Below, piece by piece: positions 35,795 to 44,339 of a stretch of 64,000 nt of DNA (position 1 is its first letter; the number at the start of each line of letters is the position of its first letter). Made by a program: the position numbers and the translations under genes. The stretch is from Flavobacterium sp. ACN6 (GTDB lineage Bacteria; Bacteroidota; Bacteroidia; Flavobacteriales; Flavobacteriaceae), in the NCBI RefSeq assembly GCF_002304005.1, contig NZ_MRCQ01000013.1:1-64000 (forward strand), in the 5' to 3' direction. Below the pieces are notes generated by a model that saw only the letters and a program-made list of their open reading frames with translations, made no database searches and was not told the origin of the DNA.

Positions 35795-35913
35795 AGGGTT
35801 GAAACCGCGGGAGACGAAAGAGCAATGATGCATTGCGTTCTAACGATTGAAACAGCGAGAGACGAATCTGCGATGATGCATTGCGTTCCCACGGTTGAAA
35901 CCGCGGGCTATAT
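35795..35913. repeat. 48-bp tandem repeat with GCAATG hairpins
   Basis: The core TTGAAAC recurs at 35799, 35847 and 35895, exactly 48 bases apart. Each of the two full units holds the hairpin G(C)AATG-ATG-CATTGC. The end, GGTTGAAACCGCGGGCTAT, matches the AGCCCGCGGTTTCAACC palindromes of the array at 59.9-60.6 kb. It lies between the convergent regulator and DUF4861 genes. Confidence 0.8.
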
Positions 35914-35920
35914 TTTATAA

Positions 35921-37090
35921 TCAATTCTTAATTTTTACAATCAATGGATTATTAATTTTCTCAGCAAAAGAGGTTAAATAATTTTCCCATTCTTGTTTGG
36001 TTTGGAACGGACTTCCTTTTTTCCATCCAAAACCAACATAATAAACAGCCTTATTGTTTTTAACAGGGATGCTTCCATAGAGATTACTTAAATCTTTTTC
36101 ATCGGTTACATGATTGTCAAAACTAATTAATGAACCTTTTGGAGCCACCAAACCTAAACCAATTTCAGAATCGTCAATTGGTTCCCAATAACTCAGCCAT
36201 CCTTTTTTAAGATTTGTACCAATTGTGCCTTTTTTGTCGTGAAGTGTCAATCCCGCGGCAATAGTTTTAGTTCCTGTAATATTGATTTCGAAACGTGAAA
36301 GCTGACTTCCATAATCCAAACTAATTAATTTCGATTCGTTTATTTTATTGCCTTTAGCATCCCAGTCGGCGTAGGTTAAAATAAAACTGGTTCTAATTGG
36401 TCCATTTGTGATGGTTTTCCAACTGATAAAATTTTTAGAAAAATAATATTTTCCATCAACATTTACAGCAATTCCGCCCACACCGCGACTGTCGCCTACG
36501 TGAAAATTATCCAAACCTTCTCCCGTATCTTTATGGTATGTTCCAGTTCCGTTTGTGGCTTTTTCGTACCATTTATTAATAATTGGATAATCGACTCTTT
36601 TTAGCCATGCATCAATGCCACTGGTTAAAGTGCCGCCTGGAATATTCTCTTCTACCATTTTTTGTGCGACAGGGCCATAAGTCCTAAAAGCGACTTTATT
36701 ATTTTCCCACGCATAATCATCCGTTCTTTCAGGAACAAATCTCGAATAGCAATTGATTGTTTTTGATGCCGAAGTATTTGTTCCACCTATAACTTGAAAA
36801 TCCTGTTTAGAAGAAGCTTTTATTTTTGGCTGAAACAAAAGAACATCCATAATTCCGTCACCATCATTGTCTACTGTTTGTGTTTCTAAAAAGGAGTATG
36901 AACTTAAATCTTTTACAGCATAATCTTCCAGTTTTGCATTAGAATTTAAGCCGAGCATTTTTTTAGTTAATTCAATAGTTTCAAATTCTCTGTCAATCGA
37001 CAAATTATTAGAAATCGTAATGATTTTATTTTGCGAAATCGCAGCTAAATTACCTGCAAGAATGGCGAGGAATAAAATATGTTTTTTCAA
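35921..37090 (-). CDS. DUF4861 family exported protein
   Basis: The 389-residue protein has a signal peptide (to about residue 20). Features of DUF4861 are an N-terminal statement of imbalance-type repeats (ITISNNLSIDREFETIEL), VDNDGDGIMDVLLFQP, then YGPVAQKMVEENIPGG, DNFHVGDSRGVGGIAV and the C-terminal WEPIDDSEIGLGL and YYVGFGWKKGSPF. Members are common in uronate and pectin loci of Bacteroidota, but the activity is not known to me. It is convergent with the LacI-type gene. Being next to the locus suggests glycan processing. Confidence 0.75.
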   Translation of the reverse strand: MKKHILFLAILAGNLAAISQNKIITISNNLSIDREFETIELTKKMLGLNSNAKLEDYAVKDLSSYSFLETQTVDNDGDGIMDVLLFQPKIKASSKQDFQVIGGTNTSASKTINCYSRFVPERTDDYAWENNKVAFRTYGPVAQKMVEENIPGGTLTSGIDAWLKRVDYPIINKWYEKATNGTGTYHKDTGEGLDNFHVGDSRGVGGIAVNVDGKYYFSKNFISWKTITNGPIRTSFILTYADWDAKGNKINESKLISLDYGSQLSRFEINITGTKTIAAGLTLHDKKGTIGTNLKKGWLSYWEPIDDSEIGLGLVAPKGSLISFDNHVTDEKDLSNLYGSIPVKNNKAVYYVGFGWKKGSPFQTKQEWENYLTSFAEKINNPLIVKIKN

Positions 37091-37304
37091 AATGTAGTGT
37101 TTTAATATTTTATATGCGGGTTTGATAGTATTCCATAAAAGTACAAATCGAAAATTAAATGAAAATACAAATAAGGTGTAATTCTGTACAGAAGCTTGTA
37201 AATCAGAAAGAAAACTTTAGAAAAAGAATAGATTATTTTTTCGTAAATTTCAATACTTGGCTTTTGTGCAAGTAAGAATTGTAATTAAATGAAAATCAAC
37301 AAAA

Positions 37305-37940
37305 ATGGTTAAATGTATTATTTTCGATTGTGATGGAGTTTTAGTCGATACAGAAAAAATAGGCAACGGAATATTGCTTGAAATGGCATCGGAGCACGGA
37401 TTCAAAATGGAAATTGAAGATGCTTATCGCAGTTTTAACGGCCGTAATTTAAAAGATTGTTTTAGACATATTGAAGAAGCAATTGATCAAAAACTTCCTG
37501 AAAATTTTGAAACAGAATACCGTCAAAAAAGTTTTGAAGCTTTCAAAACGCAGGTTAAACCTATGGAAGGCGTGGTTGAATTTATAGAAAAATTAAAAAT
37601 CCCCTATTGCGTAGCTTCCAGTGGCCCCGAAGATAAAATTAGATTAAATCTCGAAGTTGCCGGATTATTAGATAAATTCGAAAATAAAATATTTAGTTCC
37701 TATCAAATCAAGAGCTGGAAACCAGATCCAGGAATATTTCTGCATGCCGCAAAAGAAATGAGTTTTGATGTAAAAGATTGTGTCGTTTTAGAAGACAGTA
37801 AAGCTGGAGTAAAAGCAGGCGTTAGCGGTGGCTTTAAGGTGTATGGTTTTGCAAATGGTTTCAATAACGAAGATTTAGAAGAAGAAGGCGCGGTACTTTT
37901 TCATACCTATGAGGAATTATACGCTTTACTTAATTTTTAG
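37305..37940 (+). CDS. HAD phosphatase, beta-phosphoglucomutase-like
   Basis: The 211-residue HAD hydrolase has the nucleophile motif DCDGVLVDT (D8, D10), the second motif in CVASSGPED, the lysine in SWKPDPGIF and the last acidic motif LEDSKAGVKAG. A helical cap lies between residues 15 and 80. The family holds sugar phosphatases and beta-phosphoglucomutase. Substrate cannot be told. It is a single gene, starting 214 bases after the divergent DUF4861 start, and is followed by the phosphoesterase gene on the same strand. Confidence 0.88.
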   Translation: MVKCIIFDCDGVLVDTEKIGNGILLEMASEHGFKMEIEDAYRSFNGRNLKDCFRHIEEAIDQKLPENFETEYRQKSFEAFKTQVKPMEGVVEFIEKLKIPYCVASSGPEDKIRLNLEVAGLLDKFENKIFSSYQIKSWKPDPGIFLHAAKEMSFDVKDCVVLEDSKAGVKAGVSGGFKVYGFANGFNNEDLEEEGAVLFHTYEELYALLNF

Positions 37941-38066
37941 CGTACACAAATATTATCTTTCGATAACAATAGGATAAACACAAGTTGTATTAGAATCGAT
38001 AAAATTGCATTTCTATTTTTAGAATATAAAATTATAAATCGCCCATTTCTATACCTTAAACTATTT

Positions 38067-39989
38067 ATGCGAATTAGAGTTATTTTATTATTGAATATAT
38101 GTATCGTTTTTCTTTTTTCTATTTCTTCGATTAGCGCGCAGAAAAAACAAAATTTAAACGGAACACAAGTTGCTTTTTTATCCGATGTTCATCTGCAGGA
38201 TTTGTTTGGAGAATTCTCAGATTCAGATTATCGAGGCATTCTAAACCCTAAGACAGGACAATATACATTGGTGCGAACAATGTCGTCGCAGCTTCATTCT
38301 ACCCGAATTTTTAACGAAAATTATTTTGCTTTTTTAGCTGCATTAGAAGATATCGCCAAGCGAAAGATCAAATACGTGGCACTTCCGGGTGATTATACCG
38401 ATGATGGTCAGCCCATTCACGTTCGCGGATTAGCCAGAATTTTAGAACAATACAGTAAAAAGTACGGAATAGAATTTTTTATTACGACAGGAAATCACGA
38501 TCCAGTCGGCCCTTTTGCACAGGAATCGGGGAAAGAAGATTTTTTAGGAAAAGAAGGTAAAAGTCAGCCCATTTATAGCAAAGAAGGCATGTATAAGCCA
38601 AATTTAAACATAGAACAGCCTGTTGTTGTAACGGCCGATATTGCTAAAATGGGTTATTTGGGAATAACGGACAATCTTAAAGATTTTGGTTTTTATCCGA
38701 ATAAGAAATATAAATTCTGGGCAACTCCTTTTTCAAAATATACCAGTGAAAATTACAGTTTTGATAAAGCTTCAGAAAGCGCATTGTTAACTAATCGTAT
38801 TTACGAAGTGGAGCCAGGTTATCAAGTTCCAGATGTAAGCTATGTCGTAGAACCAATTGAAGGACTTTGGTTAATGGCTATTGACGGAAACGTTTACATC
38901 CCGAAGAAAAATGATGGAGATCCAAAAGATTCCAAAAGTTATTCTGAAGCAAGTACGGGCTATAATAATGTGCTTTCAAACAAAAAACATTTAATTAAAT
39001 GGGTCGAAGAGATTTCGGCTCAAGCCAAAAAACAAGGAAAAACTTTAGTTGCCTTCAGCCATTTTCCTATGATTGATTTTAATGATGACGCTTCCGCAGA
39101 AATAAAAGAACTATTAGGCCCTAATAAATGGCAGTTAAACAGAGTTCCAGTTGAAGAAGTAGCGCAGCTTTTTGCAGATGCTGGATTGCAGATTCATTTT
39201 GGCGGACACATGCATATTAACGATACAGGAGTGCGTACAACTAAAAAAGGAAATACTTTGGTAAACATCCAGACGCCGTCGCTTGCCGCTTACATTCCAG
39301 CCTATAAATTACTTACGCTAAAAAAAGATAATGTAGTAGATATTCAAACTATTACAATCGACGAAGTTCCAAGATACGATGAACTTTTCGATTTGTATAA
39401 AATGGAATATCAATTTTTAGAAAGTCAGAAGTTCAAAGACATTTGGAATATCGACATTTTGAAAACCAAAAATTACCACGATTTTACCGATTTTCATTTG
39501 AAAGAATTAGTCCGTCTTAGATTTTTAAAAGACGATTGGCCTTCTGCTTTCAAGGATTTTATTTTAAACGTTTCTGCTCAGGATTTATTGGTTTTAGCAA
39601 ACATACAATCTACCAAAGATTTTGATTTTATCTTAAAAAACAAAAGTCAATTTGAAAAAGAATGGAAAACAGCAGAAGAAAAAGCGACAGCGATTTTAAA
39701 GAAAAACAACCTCAAAAAAGAAGATTTTAATTGGACAGGAAATGATCTTTTAATTGACTTTTATCGTTTTAGAAGTGCCGATGAACTGGCTCTTGCCGAT
39801 GTTTCAGAAAAGAGAGTGAAGACTTATCAAGTTTTATCAAAATTGATTTTAGATTCAAAAGACGAGACTTCTAAACCTTTGCAAAAACAAATGAAATTGT
39901 CCTTTATTATCTTCAATAAATTCATGCATGAAGTTCCTGCAGATCACTTTACTGTTGATTTGAAGACTGGAAAGATCAACCGAAAATAA
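38067..39989 (+). CDS. Exported calcineurin-like metallophosphoesterase
   Basis: The 640-residue protein has a signal peptide (to about residue 25, ending SISAQ). The five metallophosphoesterase blocks are complete: LSDVHLQDLF, GDYTDDGQ, TTGNHDPVG, AFSHFPM and FGGHMH. All metal-binding Asp, Asn and His residues are there. The C-terminal ~210 residues are helical, charged and without a recognised domain. It probably acts in the periplasm as a phosphatase or nucleotidase. It stands alone, 126 bases behind the HAD gene. Confidence 0.88.
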   Translation: MRIRVILLLNICIVFLFSISSISAQKKQNLNGTQVAFLSDVHLQDLFGEFSDSDYRGILNPKTGQYTLVRTMSSQLHSTRIFNENYFAFLAALEDIAKRKIKYVALPGDYTDDGQPIHVRGLARILEQYSKKYGIEFFITTGNHDPVGPFAQESGKEDFLGKEGKSQPIYSKEGMYKPNLNIEQPVVVTADIAKMGYLGITDNLKDFGFYPNKKYKFWATPFSKYTSENYSFDKASESALLTNRIYEVEPGYQVPDVSYVVEPIEGLWLMAIDGNVYIPKKNDGDPKDSKSYSEASTGYNNVLSNKKHLIKWVEEISAQAKKQGKTLVAFSHFPMIDFNDDASAEIKELLGPNKWQLNRVPVEEVAQLFADAGLQIHFGGHMHINDTGVRTTKKGNTLVNIQTPSLAAYIPAYKLLTLKKDNVVDIQTITIDEVPRYDELFDLYKMEYQFLESQKFKDIWNIDILKTKNYHDFTDFHLKELVRLRFLKDDWPSAFKDFILNVSAQDLLVLANIQSTKDFDFILKNKSQFEKEWKTAEEKATAILKKNNLKKEDFNWTGNDLLIDFYRFRSADELALADVSEKRVKTYQVLSKLILDSKDETSKPLQKQMKLSFIIFNKFMHEVPADHFTVDLKTGKINRK

Positions 39990-40375
39990 GGCTGATCAAT
40001 TGGGCGTGCCACCATCCCGATAAGAGGGCAAAAATACTTTGCGCTTATACGCCCTCTTATCGTGATGCTGTCGGGCTATTCGCACCGCGGCGGCGGTTTG
40101 CTGCTATCCCTCACGCAGCAAAAATCACAAGAAAATTTCGAAATTTATTTTTCAAAAAAACAAAGAAGTCAAATTGAATGATAATCAATGAATTATATAA
40201 AAAAGAATTTTATAGGCATTAAAAAACTATAAGAAACAAATGATAAAATATAATATCTAACTGCTGTATAATCAGTATATTTGAGTTGAATTTTTAAGTT
40301 TTACGTTAAGATTTTTCTTAAATAAAAATAAAATCGAAACAAATATTAAAATAACTCAAATAAGTATTACGCATT
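39990..40375. other. Gene-free stretch with structured GC-rich element
   Basis: There is no gene in these 386 bases. The first part holds the structured element at 40001-40124. The rest is AT-rich and contains a TATATTTG box at 40276-40283 that fits a -7 element for the next gene, though no TTG stands at the right distance upstream. Confidence 0.6.
40001..40124. repeat. GC-rich structured intergenic element
   Basis: A perfect 12-bp stem CGATAAGAGGGC (40018-40029) with GCCCTCTTATCG (40051-40062) and a 21-nt loop. It is followed by a GC-rich part with GCTGC (40099-40104) and GCAGC (40115-40119) around CTATCCCTCAC. It is far richer in G and C than its surroundings. A structured RNA or a mobile repeat are both possible. 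Confidence 0.6.
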
Positions 40376-40744
40376 ATGATACATCAAATAGATACCACAG
40401 ATAATATTGTTGCCTTTAGAGCATTGGCAGAAGTAACAAAAGAAGATTTCTTAACAGCAGTTGTTCCCGCTGTTGAGCATTTGGTTAAGCAGATAAACGA
40501 AATTAATTTTTTATTGGTCTTGGATACAGATATTAAAAACTTTACGGCAGGAGCTTGGCTTGAAGATGCACTTCTCGGATTAAAACATTTGGGAAAATGG
40601 AATCGAGCAGCAATAGTTACAGATACAGAAGAAATTATATCTTTTACAAACGGATTTAGTTATATCGTTCCAGGAGAATTTCGCGGTTACAAAAAAATAG
40701 AATTTAATAAAGCTTTAAATTGGGTAGAAGGTAATATTTCTTAA
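40376..40744 (+). CDS. SpoIIAA-like (STAS/SEC14) small protein
   Basis: The 122-residue soluble protein has the SpoIIAA-like (DUF3478) pattern: an N-terminal strand with IVAFRALAEVTKEDF, LLVLDTDIKNFTAGAWLEDALLGL in the middle, RAAIVTDTE, and an end with EFRGYKKIEFNKALNWVE. The family has an alpha/beta STAS-like fold and may bind lipid or protein partners. No function is established. It is a single gene with a -7-like box about 93 bases upstream and a strong bidirectional terminator behind it. Confidence 0.82.
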   Translation: MIHQIDTTDNIVAFRALAEVTKEDFLTAVVPAVEHLVKQINEINFLLVLDTDIKNFTAGAWLEDALLGLKHLGKWNRAAIVTDTEEIISFTNGFSYIVPGEFRGYKKIEFNKALNWVEGNIS

Positions 40745-40766
40745 TTTGAGCAAATTCAGGAACATA

Positions 40767-40795
40767 AAAAAAGAGCACTAATAGTGCTCTTTTTT
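40767..40795. terminator. Bidirectional intrinsic terminator
   Basis: A 13-bp stem (core AAGAGCACT / AGTGCTCTT, 40767-40779 and 40783-40795) with a 3-nt loop and A/T runs on both sides. It is shared by the convergent genes ending at 40744 and 40814. Confidence 0.9.
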
Positions 40796-40813
40796 ATGAT
40801 ATGAGATTGATTT

Positions 40814-41086
40814 TTAGTGATTGTATTCAATCCCACTGCTAGATTTAGCATCAATTTTATCTTTACTAACCTGATTGAATTTTTTATAGCAAGCTGATAC
40901 TATTATAGGCAGTGCAATACTTCCTACAACAGCACTAGCTTTTGTATGACCTGTTTTTTTTAGAACTGCAGAAGCTAAAAGTGCACCAACTCCTGCGCAT
41001 AGCATTTGTTTAACCGAAATATTAGGAGATTGACTCTCTGGTGTAATTCCGTGCAATAATGGATCTATGAAATTTAAATTCTCCAT
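40814..41086 (-). CDS. Small membrane protein of unknown function
   Basis: This 90-residue protein is not recognised. It has a polar N-terminus and then two hydrophobic segments (about 27-42, QMLCAGVGALLASAVL, and about 50-66, ASAVVGSIALPIIVSAC) separated by KKTGHTK, so probably a two-span membrane hairpin. The tail is charged. It is first in position of three minus-strand genes of unknown role (40814-42076). Codon use looks like that of its neighbours. Confidence 0.6.
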   Translation of the reverse strand: MENLNFIDPLLHGITPESQSPNISVKQMLCAGVGALLASAVLKKTGHTKASAVVGSIALPIIVSACYKKFNQVSKDKIDAKSSSGIEYNH

Positions 41087-41118
41087 GATAATAATTTGTT
41101 TAGTTATACTTTTTAATT

Positions 41119-41511
41119 TTATTCTTTTTCGATTTCAGTTTCACTTTCGATTTTCTCGATTTCAACTTTTTCTTTTTTAATTGCCTGACGCAACAAAGCA
41201 AAAAGACTCATATAGACGTTTGCCATAAAAACCAGAGAAAACCCTGCCAAAATATAGCCCCGCCAATCATTTAACAAAAGTTTATAATCACAAAGAATCA
41301 AAAATGCGATTGTGACATAATGGCTAAAACAATACTCACAGGTAAAGAGGTAGAAGAACTTTCTAGTTACTAAAAATCTATCATTTTTAGAACGTCTGAC
41401 ACACCATTCGTGCGGTTCTCTAAAAATCTCTTCGTGTGTTACAGTCCAGCTGATGCAGGCAATTGGAATTGCTAAAACAAAAAGCCAGACAATTTGAGTT
41501 GCTATAGTCAT
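41119..41511 (-). CDS. Membrane protein with cysteine pairs, unknown function
   Basis: The 130-residue protein has hydrophobic segments at about 5-22, 58-78 and 86-108, and a charged tail rich in Glu and Lys. Between the first two lie Cys residues in EWCVRRSK and TCEYCFSHY, a CxxC pair just before a membrane span, which could bind metal or form a disulfide. The topology resembles DUF1360-type small membrane proteins, but the match is weak. It lies 32 bases upstream (in transcription) of the 90-residue membrane protein gene and is probably co-transcribed with it. Confidence 0.6.
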   Translation of the reverse strand: MTIATQIVWLFVLAIPIACISWTVTHEEIFREPHEWCVRRSKNDRFLVTRKFFYLFTCEYCFSHYVTIAFLILCDYKLLLNDWRGYILAGFSLVFMANVYMSLFALLRQAIKKEKVEIEKIESETEIEKE

Positions 41512-41551
41512 AAATGATTCTTTTTATAAACCTCTATAAGCCAATTATCTT

Positions 41552-42076
41552 TTATTCTCTAGGATGATTTTCTGGATAATGCTCTGCATCAAAATCATCA
41601 AGTTCTTCTTCGTTGTCTAGGTCACCGTCCTTTTCGACATCATTTTCTAAATCTAATTCAGGATCGTATTCATCGTTCAAATCACTTTCCGTGTCATCAT
41701 TAGTAATGGCATCATCTTCATTGATAATTCTTTCCTCATTCGGAATATTTTCTGCCTTTACAATTTCTTTATCAGAAGCGTCTTCTATGAAGTCGTTGTT
41801 ACCAATATATTCTTCTTGATATTTATACGGATCTTCTGCAAGCGCATAGTTATCATTGTCAACTGGTGTATTTTGTTCGTAAACGTCGGGATCACTTTGT
41901 CCAAACTCTACATTATCTCTTTTAAGCTCTTGTTTGTATTCATCTTCAACTGAATAAGTTCCGTCTACAAGAGTATTTTGATCTATATAATCAGGGTCAA
42001 ATTGACCATAATCATGGTTTTTTTGCTTTTCCATAATACTATTTTTTAGATTATTATTTTTTGCCTCGGAGTTCAT
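41552..42076 (-). CDS. Highly acidic protein with internal repeat
   Basis: This 174-residue protein is not recognised. There are no Cys and no membrane span, and Asp and Glu are very frequent, most of all in the last 50 residues. Two copies of the motif (Y/F)GQxDPDxxxQNTxVD stand at about residues 24-38 and 57-71, each followed by a Tyr-rich stretch. It is likely disordered and may bind cations or basic partners, which is inference. The ATG at 42076 is used; a second Met at residue 15 (MEKQKNHD) is as good. It is first in transcription order of the three unknown genes. A CAAATTTA box at 42146-42153 is a possible -7 element on this strand. Confidence 0.6.
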   Translation of the reverse strand: MNSEAKNNNLKNSIMEKQKNHDYGQFDPDYIDQNTLVDGTYSVEDEYKQELKRDNVEFGQSDPDVYEQNTPVDNDNYALAEDPYKYQEEYIGNNDFIEDASDKEIVKAENIPNEERIINEDDAITNDDTESDLNDEYDPELDLENDVEKDGDLDNEEELDDFDAEHYPENHPRE

Positions 42077-42307
42077 AATATCATTATCTGCCCTTAATTT
42101 AATTATTGTTTACCATTAAAGGCTTTGACATTTTTACATGTTTTACAAATTTAACGAGGACATACAAAAAACTCCTTACAAGAAAATTAATTATAGCTGC
42201 ATAATTAACAGTTACTTATAATATAATAATTGTAAGAAATCATGTAAGATCAGCATTCGACAAACATTTTATTTTTGATATAAAGGTTTAACCAAAATCT
42301 AAATCAT

Positions 42308-42781
42308 ATGGCATCTGAGAAAGTTACCGCCTGCTGTCAAGCTTTAATAACAAATAATTTGACGATTTCATTTGCAGAAAGTGCTTCTGCTGGAAAAATG
42401 TGTTATGAGTTTTCGACCGTTTTTAATTCTGGACGAATATTAATAGGAGGGATGGTATGCTATCATTCTTCTATGAAAGAAGACTTACTGCATATTCCTT
42501 GGGGAACTATAGAAAAGTATAGCGCAGAATCTGCAGAAGTTACACAACTAATGGCACAGAATTTTTATCGATATATAAATTCAGATATTTGTGTCGGTTT
42601 AACGGGACTTACCACGCCCGGCGGAAGCGAGACTGAAGAAAAACCCGTAGGAACTATTTTTATCCATATTATATTTTCAGATAAAGAAATAGCAAGACGT
42701 TTCGAATTTGATGGAAATCAAGAAAGTATAATAAATCAGGCTATTGATGCCGTCGCTGAATTGATTTTAGAAGAGATTTAA
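42308..42781 (+). CDS. CinA family protein (nicotinamide-nucleotide amidase domain)
   Basis: The 157-residue protein consists of the C-terminal CinA domain alone. The family motif is seen in SFAESASAGKMCYEF (usually AESCTGG), then GLTGLTTPGGSETEEKPVGTIFIHI. Stand-alone members (PncC/YgaD) hydrolyse nicotinamide mononucleotide in pyridine nucleotide recycling. The catalytic Ser is present in the AES motif, but the usual Cys and Thr after it are replaced by Ala and Ser, so activity is uncertain. It is a single gene with a terminator after it and a TATTTTTG box at 42270-42277. Confidence 0.82.
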   Translation: MASEKVTACCQALITNNLTISFAESASAGKMCYEFSTVFNSGRILIGGMVCYHSSMKEDLLHIPWGTIEKYSAESAEVTQLMAQNFYRYINSDICVGLTGLTTPGGSETEEKPVGTIFIHIIFSDKEIARRFEFDGNQESIINQAIDAVAELILEEI

Positions 42782-42801
42782 AATTTCATAATTATACACG
42801 C

Positions 42802-42836
42802 AAAGCCACAATGTTTATTCGTTGTGGCTTTTTTTT
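42802..42836 (+). terminator. Terminator after the CinA-like gene
   Basis: The stem AAAGCCACAA (42802-42811) pairs with TTGTGGCTTT (42822-42831), with a 10-nt loop and a T-run. Confidence 0.88.
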
Positions 42837-42996
42837 GGATAAAACGATTTGACTTAAAATGATATTTTAATGGCTTTTATGAGATATGTGAATTATTCAG
42901 TTAATAGAAATTTGCTGTAATTCAATTATGTTCTATCGGAAAATTTTATTAATGGAAATTATTTTTTATCGTTCTATAAAAAGCGTTTGATATATT

Positions 42997-43458
42997 ATGG
43001 CCAACACCTATACACAAATACACGTACAATTTGTTTTTGCAGTAAAGTACAGAAAAGCATTAATTGCAAATGAATGGAAAGATAGATTGCATAAATACAT
43101 AACTGGTATTGTTCAATCAAATCATCATAAAATGATTTGTATTAATAGTATGCCGGATCACATTCATATTTTTATAGGTATGCGTCCAACGCAATCTATT
43201 TCGTCTCTAATTCAAAATATTAAAACAGAGACTAGTAAATGGATTAAAGAAGAGAAACTGTCCAAAGGATTTGCTTGGCAAGAAGGTTACGGCGCTTTTT
43301 CGTATTCCAGAAGCCATGTTCCGAATGTAATTCGATATATCCAAAATCAAGAAGAACATCATAAAAAAGAAACATTTTTGGAAGAATATCAAAAACAGTT
43401 AAAAGCATTTGAAATAGAATATGATCTTCAATATATTTTTAAAGAGCCAATTTTATAA
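42997..43458 (+). mobile_element. Solo Y1 (HUH) transposase, IS200/REP-associated type
   Basis: The 153-residue protein of the Y1_Tnp family has the metal-binding H-x-H (H55, H57 in MPDHIHIFIG) and the nucleophile Y114 in VIRYIQNQEEHHKK. Length fits IS200-type TnpA. These enzymes nick and join single-stranded DNA at hairpins. No tnpB is present. Directly behind it, from 43461, lies an 870-bp array of short hairpins, which fits a transposase tied to REP-like elements more than a free insertion sequence. I cannot see clear IS200 ends. All key residues are intact, so it may be active. The DsbA-like gene ends at the other side of the array. Confidence 0.85.
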
Positions 43459-43460
43459 TC

Positions 43461-44330
43461 CCAAACGTCCCTACGGGACGAAACGAAAAAAAACATATTT
43501 TTTTCTACCAATGAGATGTTCCTATGGAACATGTTTTTGGTTTAATTTTTTTTTAGAAGAAGAGGAAATTAATACGATGATTCTATTTTAAGCAATATTA
43601 ATAATTGTTCCGTAGGAACATTTCATTGGTATAAAATTGAATATTTATCCGTTTTTTCGTTCCGTAGGAACGTTTGAATTATTAATTATTTAAATGTCAA
43701 TAAATTAAAAACAATCAATTTTGTAAACCAAACGTCCCTACGGAACGACACAAAAAAAAATGTTTTTTTTCTACCGACGAAATGTTCCTATGGAACATTT
43801 TTTTATTTTTTAATTGTTGTTAAATAAATAGAATAACAAGAAATTAATACAAGGATTCTATTTTGAGCAATATTAATAATTGTTCCGTAGGAATATTTCA
43901 TTGGTAGAAAATTGAATATTTATCCGTTTTTTCGTTCCTTAGGAACGTTTGAATTATTAATTATTTAAATGTCAATAAATTAAAAACAAACAATTTTGTA
44001 AACCAAACGCCCTGCGGGGCGACACAAAAAAAAATGTCTACCGACGAAATGTTCCTATGAAACATATTTTTATTTTTTAATTGTTGTTAAATAAATAGAA
44101 TAACAGGAAATTAATACGAGGATTCTATTTTAAGCAATATTAATAATTGTTCCGTAGGAACATTTCATTGGTAGAAAATTGAATATTTGTCCGTTTTTTT
44201 CGTTCCGTAGGAACGTTTGAATTATTAATTATTTAAATGTCAATAAATTAAAAACAATAAATTTTGTTAACCAAACGACCTTATGAGACGAAACAAAACC
44301 TATGAAATGTTCCTATCGAACAGAAATTAC
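43461..44330. repeat. About 270-bp tandem units with four hairpins each
   Basis: Units start at 43464, 43731, 44006 and 44274 (the last is partial). Each full unit holds four hairpins with 3-nt loops: a CGTCCC-TAC-GGGACG type, ATGTTCC-TAT-GGAACAT, TGTTCC-GTA-GGAACA and CGTTCC-GTA-GGAACG, set in well-conserved AT-rich spacers. Some arm changes keep pairing: in unit 3 the first hairpin is CGCCC/GGGCG in place of CGTCCC/GGGACG. There is no coding potential. It fills the whole space between the transposase gene and the convergent DsbA-like gene. Confidence 0.9.
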
Positions 44331-44339
44331 TATCTAAAA

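Noticed and set aside
42997-43458. Complete IS200/IS605 element with tnpB and clear ends
   Set aside because: No tnpB is found, and the hairpins lie in tandem behind the gene rather than one at each end.
43461-44330. CRISPR array
   Set aside because: Units are about 270 bases with conserved spacers and no unique spacers, and no cas gene is present.
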